A DNA stretch of 12,960 nucleotides from Pseudomonadota bacterium (GTDB lineage Bacteria > Pseudomonadota > Alphaproteobacteria > Rhizobiales > Rhizobiaceae), in the NCBI GenBank assembly GCA_023419535.1, contig JAEZXX010000045.1, positions 1-12,960 on the forward strand, written 5' to 3'. A program made the translations under genes and the position numbers. A model generated the notes under the pieces. It did no database searches. It was not told where the DNA came from and was given only the letters and a program-made list of their open reading frames with translations. Every line of letters starts with the position of its first letter. Within the stretch, counting starts at the first letter, position 1. Shown one piece after another: positions 12,352 through 12,960 of this stretch.

Positions 12352-12720
12352 GTGGCACGTATCGCTGGCGTCAACATCCCGAGCAGCAAGCGCGTCGTCA
12401 TCGCGCTTCAGTACATTCACGGCATCGGCCCGCGCTTCGCGCAGGAGATCGTCGACAAGGCCCGGCTCGCGTCGGAGCGCCGCGTCAACGACCTGACCGA
12501 CGCCGAAGTCCTTCAGATCCGCGAGATCATCGACCGGGACTACCAGGTCGAGGGTGATCTGCGTCGCGAGACGTCGATGAACATCAAGCGCCTGATGGAT
12601 CTCGGCTGCTACCGCGGCCTGCGCCATCGCCGCAGCCTGCCGGTTCGCGGCCAGCGCACGCATACCAATGCGCGCACCCGCAAGGGCCCGGCCAAGCCGA
12701 TCGCCGGCAAGAAGAAATAG
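12352..12720 (+). CDS. rpsM: 30S ribosomal protein S13
   Basis: S13, 122 residues (E. coli 118), lies at the top of the 30S head, contacts the P-site tRNA with its C-terminal tail and bridges to L5. The start is GTG at 12352: AGGAGT is six bases upstream and the protein then reads MARIAGVNIPSSKRV as in the family, while no ATG fits. The N-terminal half has the helix-two-turn-helix ALQYIHGIGPRFAQEI (18-33). The signature LGCYRGLRHRRSLPVRGQRTH begins at residue 84, followed by the NARTRKGP tail. The stop TAG runs directly into a heptad-repeat hairpin. E. coli rpsM also starts with GTG. Confidence 0.97.
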   Translation: MARIAGVNIPSSKRVVIALQYIHGIGPRFAQEIVDKARLASERRVNDLTDAEVLQIREIIDRDYQVEGDLRRETSMNIKRLMDLGCYRGLRHRRSLPVRGQRTHTNARTRKGPAKPIAGKKK

Positions 12721-12789
12721 AGCGAGTAGGGAATAGCGAATAGCGAGTAGGGATTTTCCCTATTCGCTACTCACTACTCGCTATTCGCT
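12721..12789. repeat. Heptanucleotide-repeat hairpin, 33-base arms, between rpsM and rpsK
   Basis: The left arm (12721-12753) is made of heptads of the form TAGCGAR or TAGGGAA, with TAG at 12727, 12734, 12741 and 12748. The right arm (12757-12789) is the imperfect reverse complement, and the loop is TTT. Of 33 positions 27 pair normally, two are G-U and four mismatch. TAG recurs every seven bases, so each reading frame meets a stop. Its base composition is far less GC-rich than the genes. It starts right after the rpsM stop, and rpsK follows with its own Shine-Dalgarno 43 bases later. It looks like an inserted or expanded intergenic repeat element. Confidence 0.8.
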
Positions 12790-12843
12790 CTGGTGTAGCC
12801 GCTGGCATTACGGCGGCGTCGATATCGAACGGAAGGACCATAG

Positions 12844-12960
12844 ATGGCCAAGGAAGCAGCACGCGTTCGCCGCCGCGAGCGGAAGAACATCTCGACGGGC
12901 GTCGCGCACGTCAACTCGACCTTCAACAACACGATGATCACCATCACCGACGCGCAGGGC
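12844..12960 (+). CDS. rpsK: 30S ribosomal protein S11, N-terminal part (partial)
   Basis: The first 39 residues of S11, a platform protein of the 30S subunit near the mRNA exit and E site. The visible part has a basic start (ARVRRRERKNISTGVAHV) followed by NSTFNNTMITITDAQG, the strongly conserved S11 core. AAGGA (12833-12837) sits six bases before the ATG. E. coli S11 has 129 residues, so about two thirds of the gene lies beyond the window. rpoA and rplQ would be the expected next genes, which cannot be seen here. Confidence 0.97.
   Translation, partial: MAKEAARVRRRERKNISTGVAHVNSTFNNTMITITDAQG

Overview
The window is a contiguous ribosomal-protein superoperon from a GC-rich alphaproteobacterium. 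The gene order after tuf runs rpsJ-rplC-rplD-rplW-rplB-rpsS-rplV-rpsC-rplP-rpmC-rpsQ (S10 block), rplN-rplX-rplE-rpsN-rpsH-rplF-rplR-rpsE-rpmD-rplO-secY-adk (spc block), then rpsM-rpsK (start of the alpha block). The alphaproteobacterial assignment rests on adk between secY and rpsM with no rpmJ there, an adenylate kinase with a short LID region, a long Ala-rich tail on L3, the zinc-free 101-residue S14, and strong G/C third-position preference. Hyphomicrobiales (Rhizobiales) is my best guess at order level; the sequence does not prove it.

Layout: 1-121 is the 3' end of tuf. Positions 122-297 hold two GC-rich hairpins and the rpsJ ribosome binding site. Positions 298-5436 are the S10 block, tightly packed, with start/stop overlaps at rplC/rplD, rplD/rplW and rplV/rpsC. 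A 63-base gap with a bulged hairpin separates rpsQ from rplN. Positions 5500-8433 carry rplN to rplR. A 243-base gap (8434-8676) then interrupts the spc block. It contains a row of palindromes and a 42-codon reverse-strand ORF with a good Shine-Dalgarno. rpsE, rpmD and rplO follow, with a 12-bp GCAA-loop hairpin between rpsE and rpmD. A 246-base gap with several hairpins precedes secY, which overlaps adk by four bases. Between adk and rpsM is the clearest promoter of the window (TTGACT, then CTATAA), with a perfect dyad near the expected start point and a structured leader before the GTG start of rpsM. A 69-base heptad-repeat hairpin lies between rpsM and rpsK, and rpsK runs off the end.

The products work together: ribosomal proteins of both subunits, the elongation factor, the SecY translocon channel that docks on the ribosome, and adenylate kinase, which balances adenine nucleotides. 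All recognisable genes are intact and conventional. I see no phage, transposase, CRISPR array, tRNA or rRNA. The unexplained content is confined to the gaps between genes, and the rplR-rpsE gap and the rpsM-rpsK repeat hairpin most deserve a second look.
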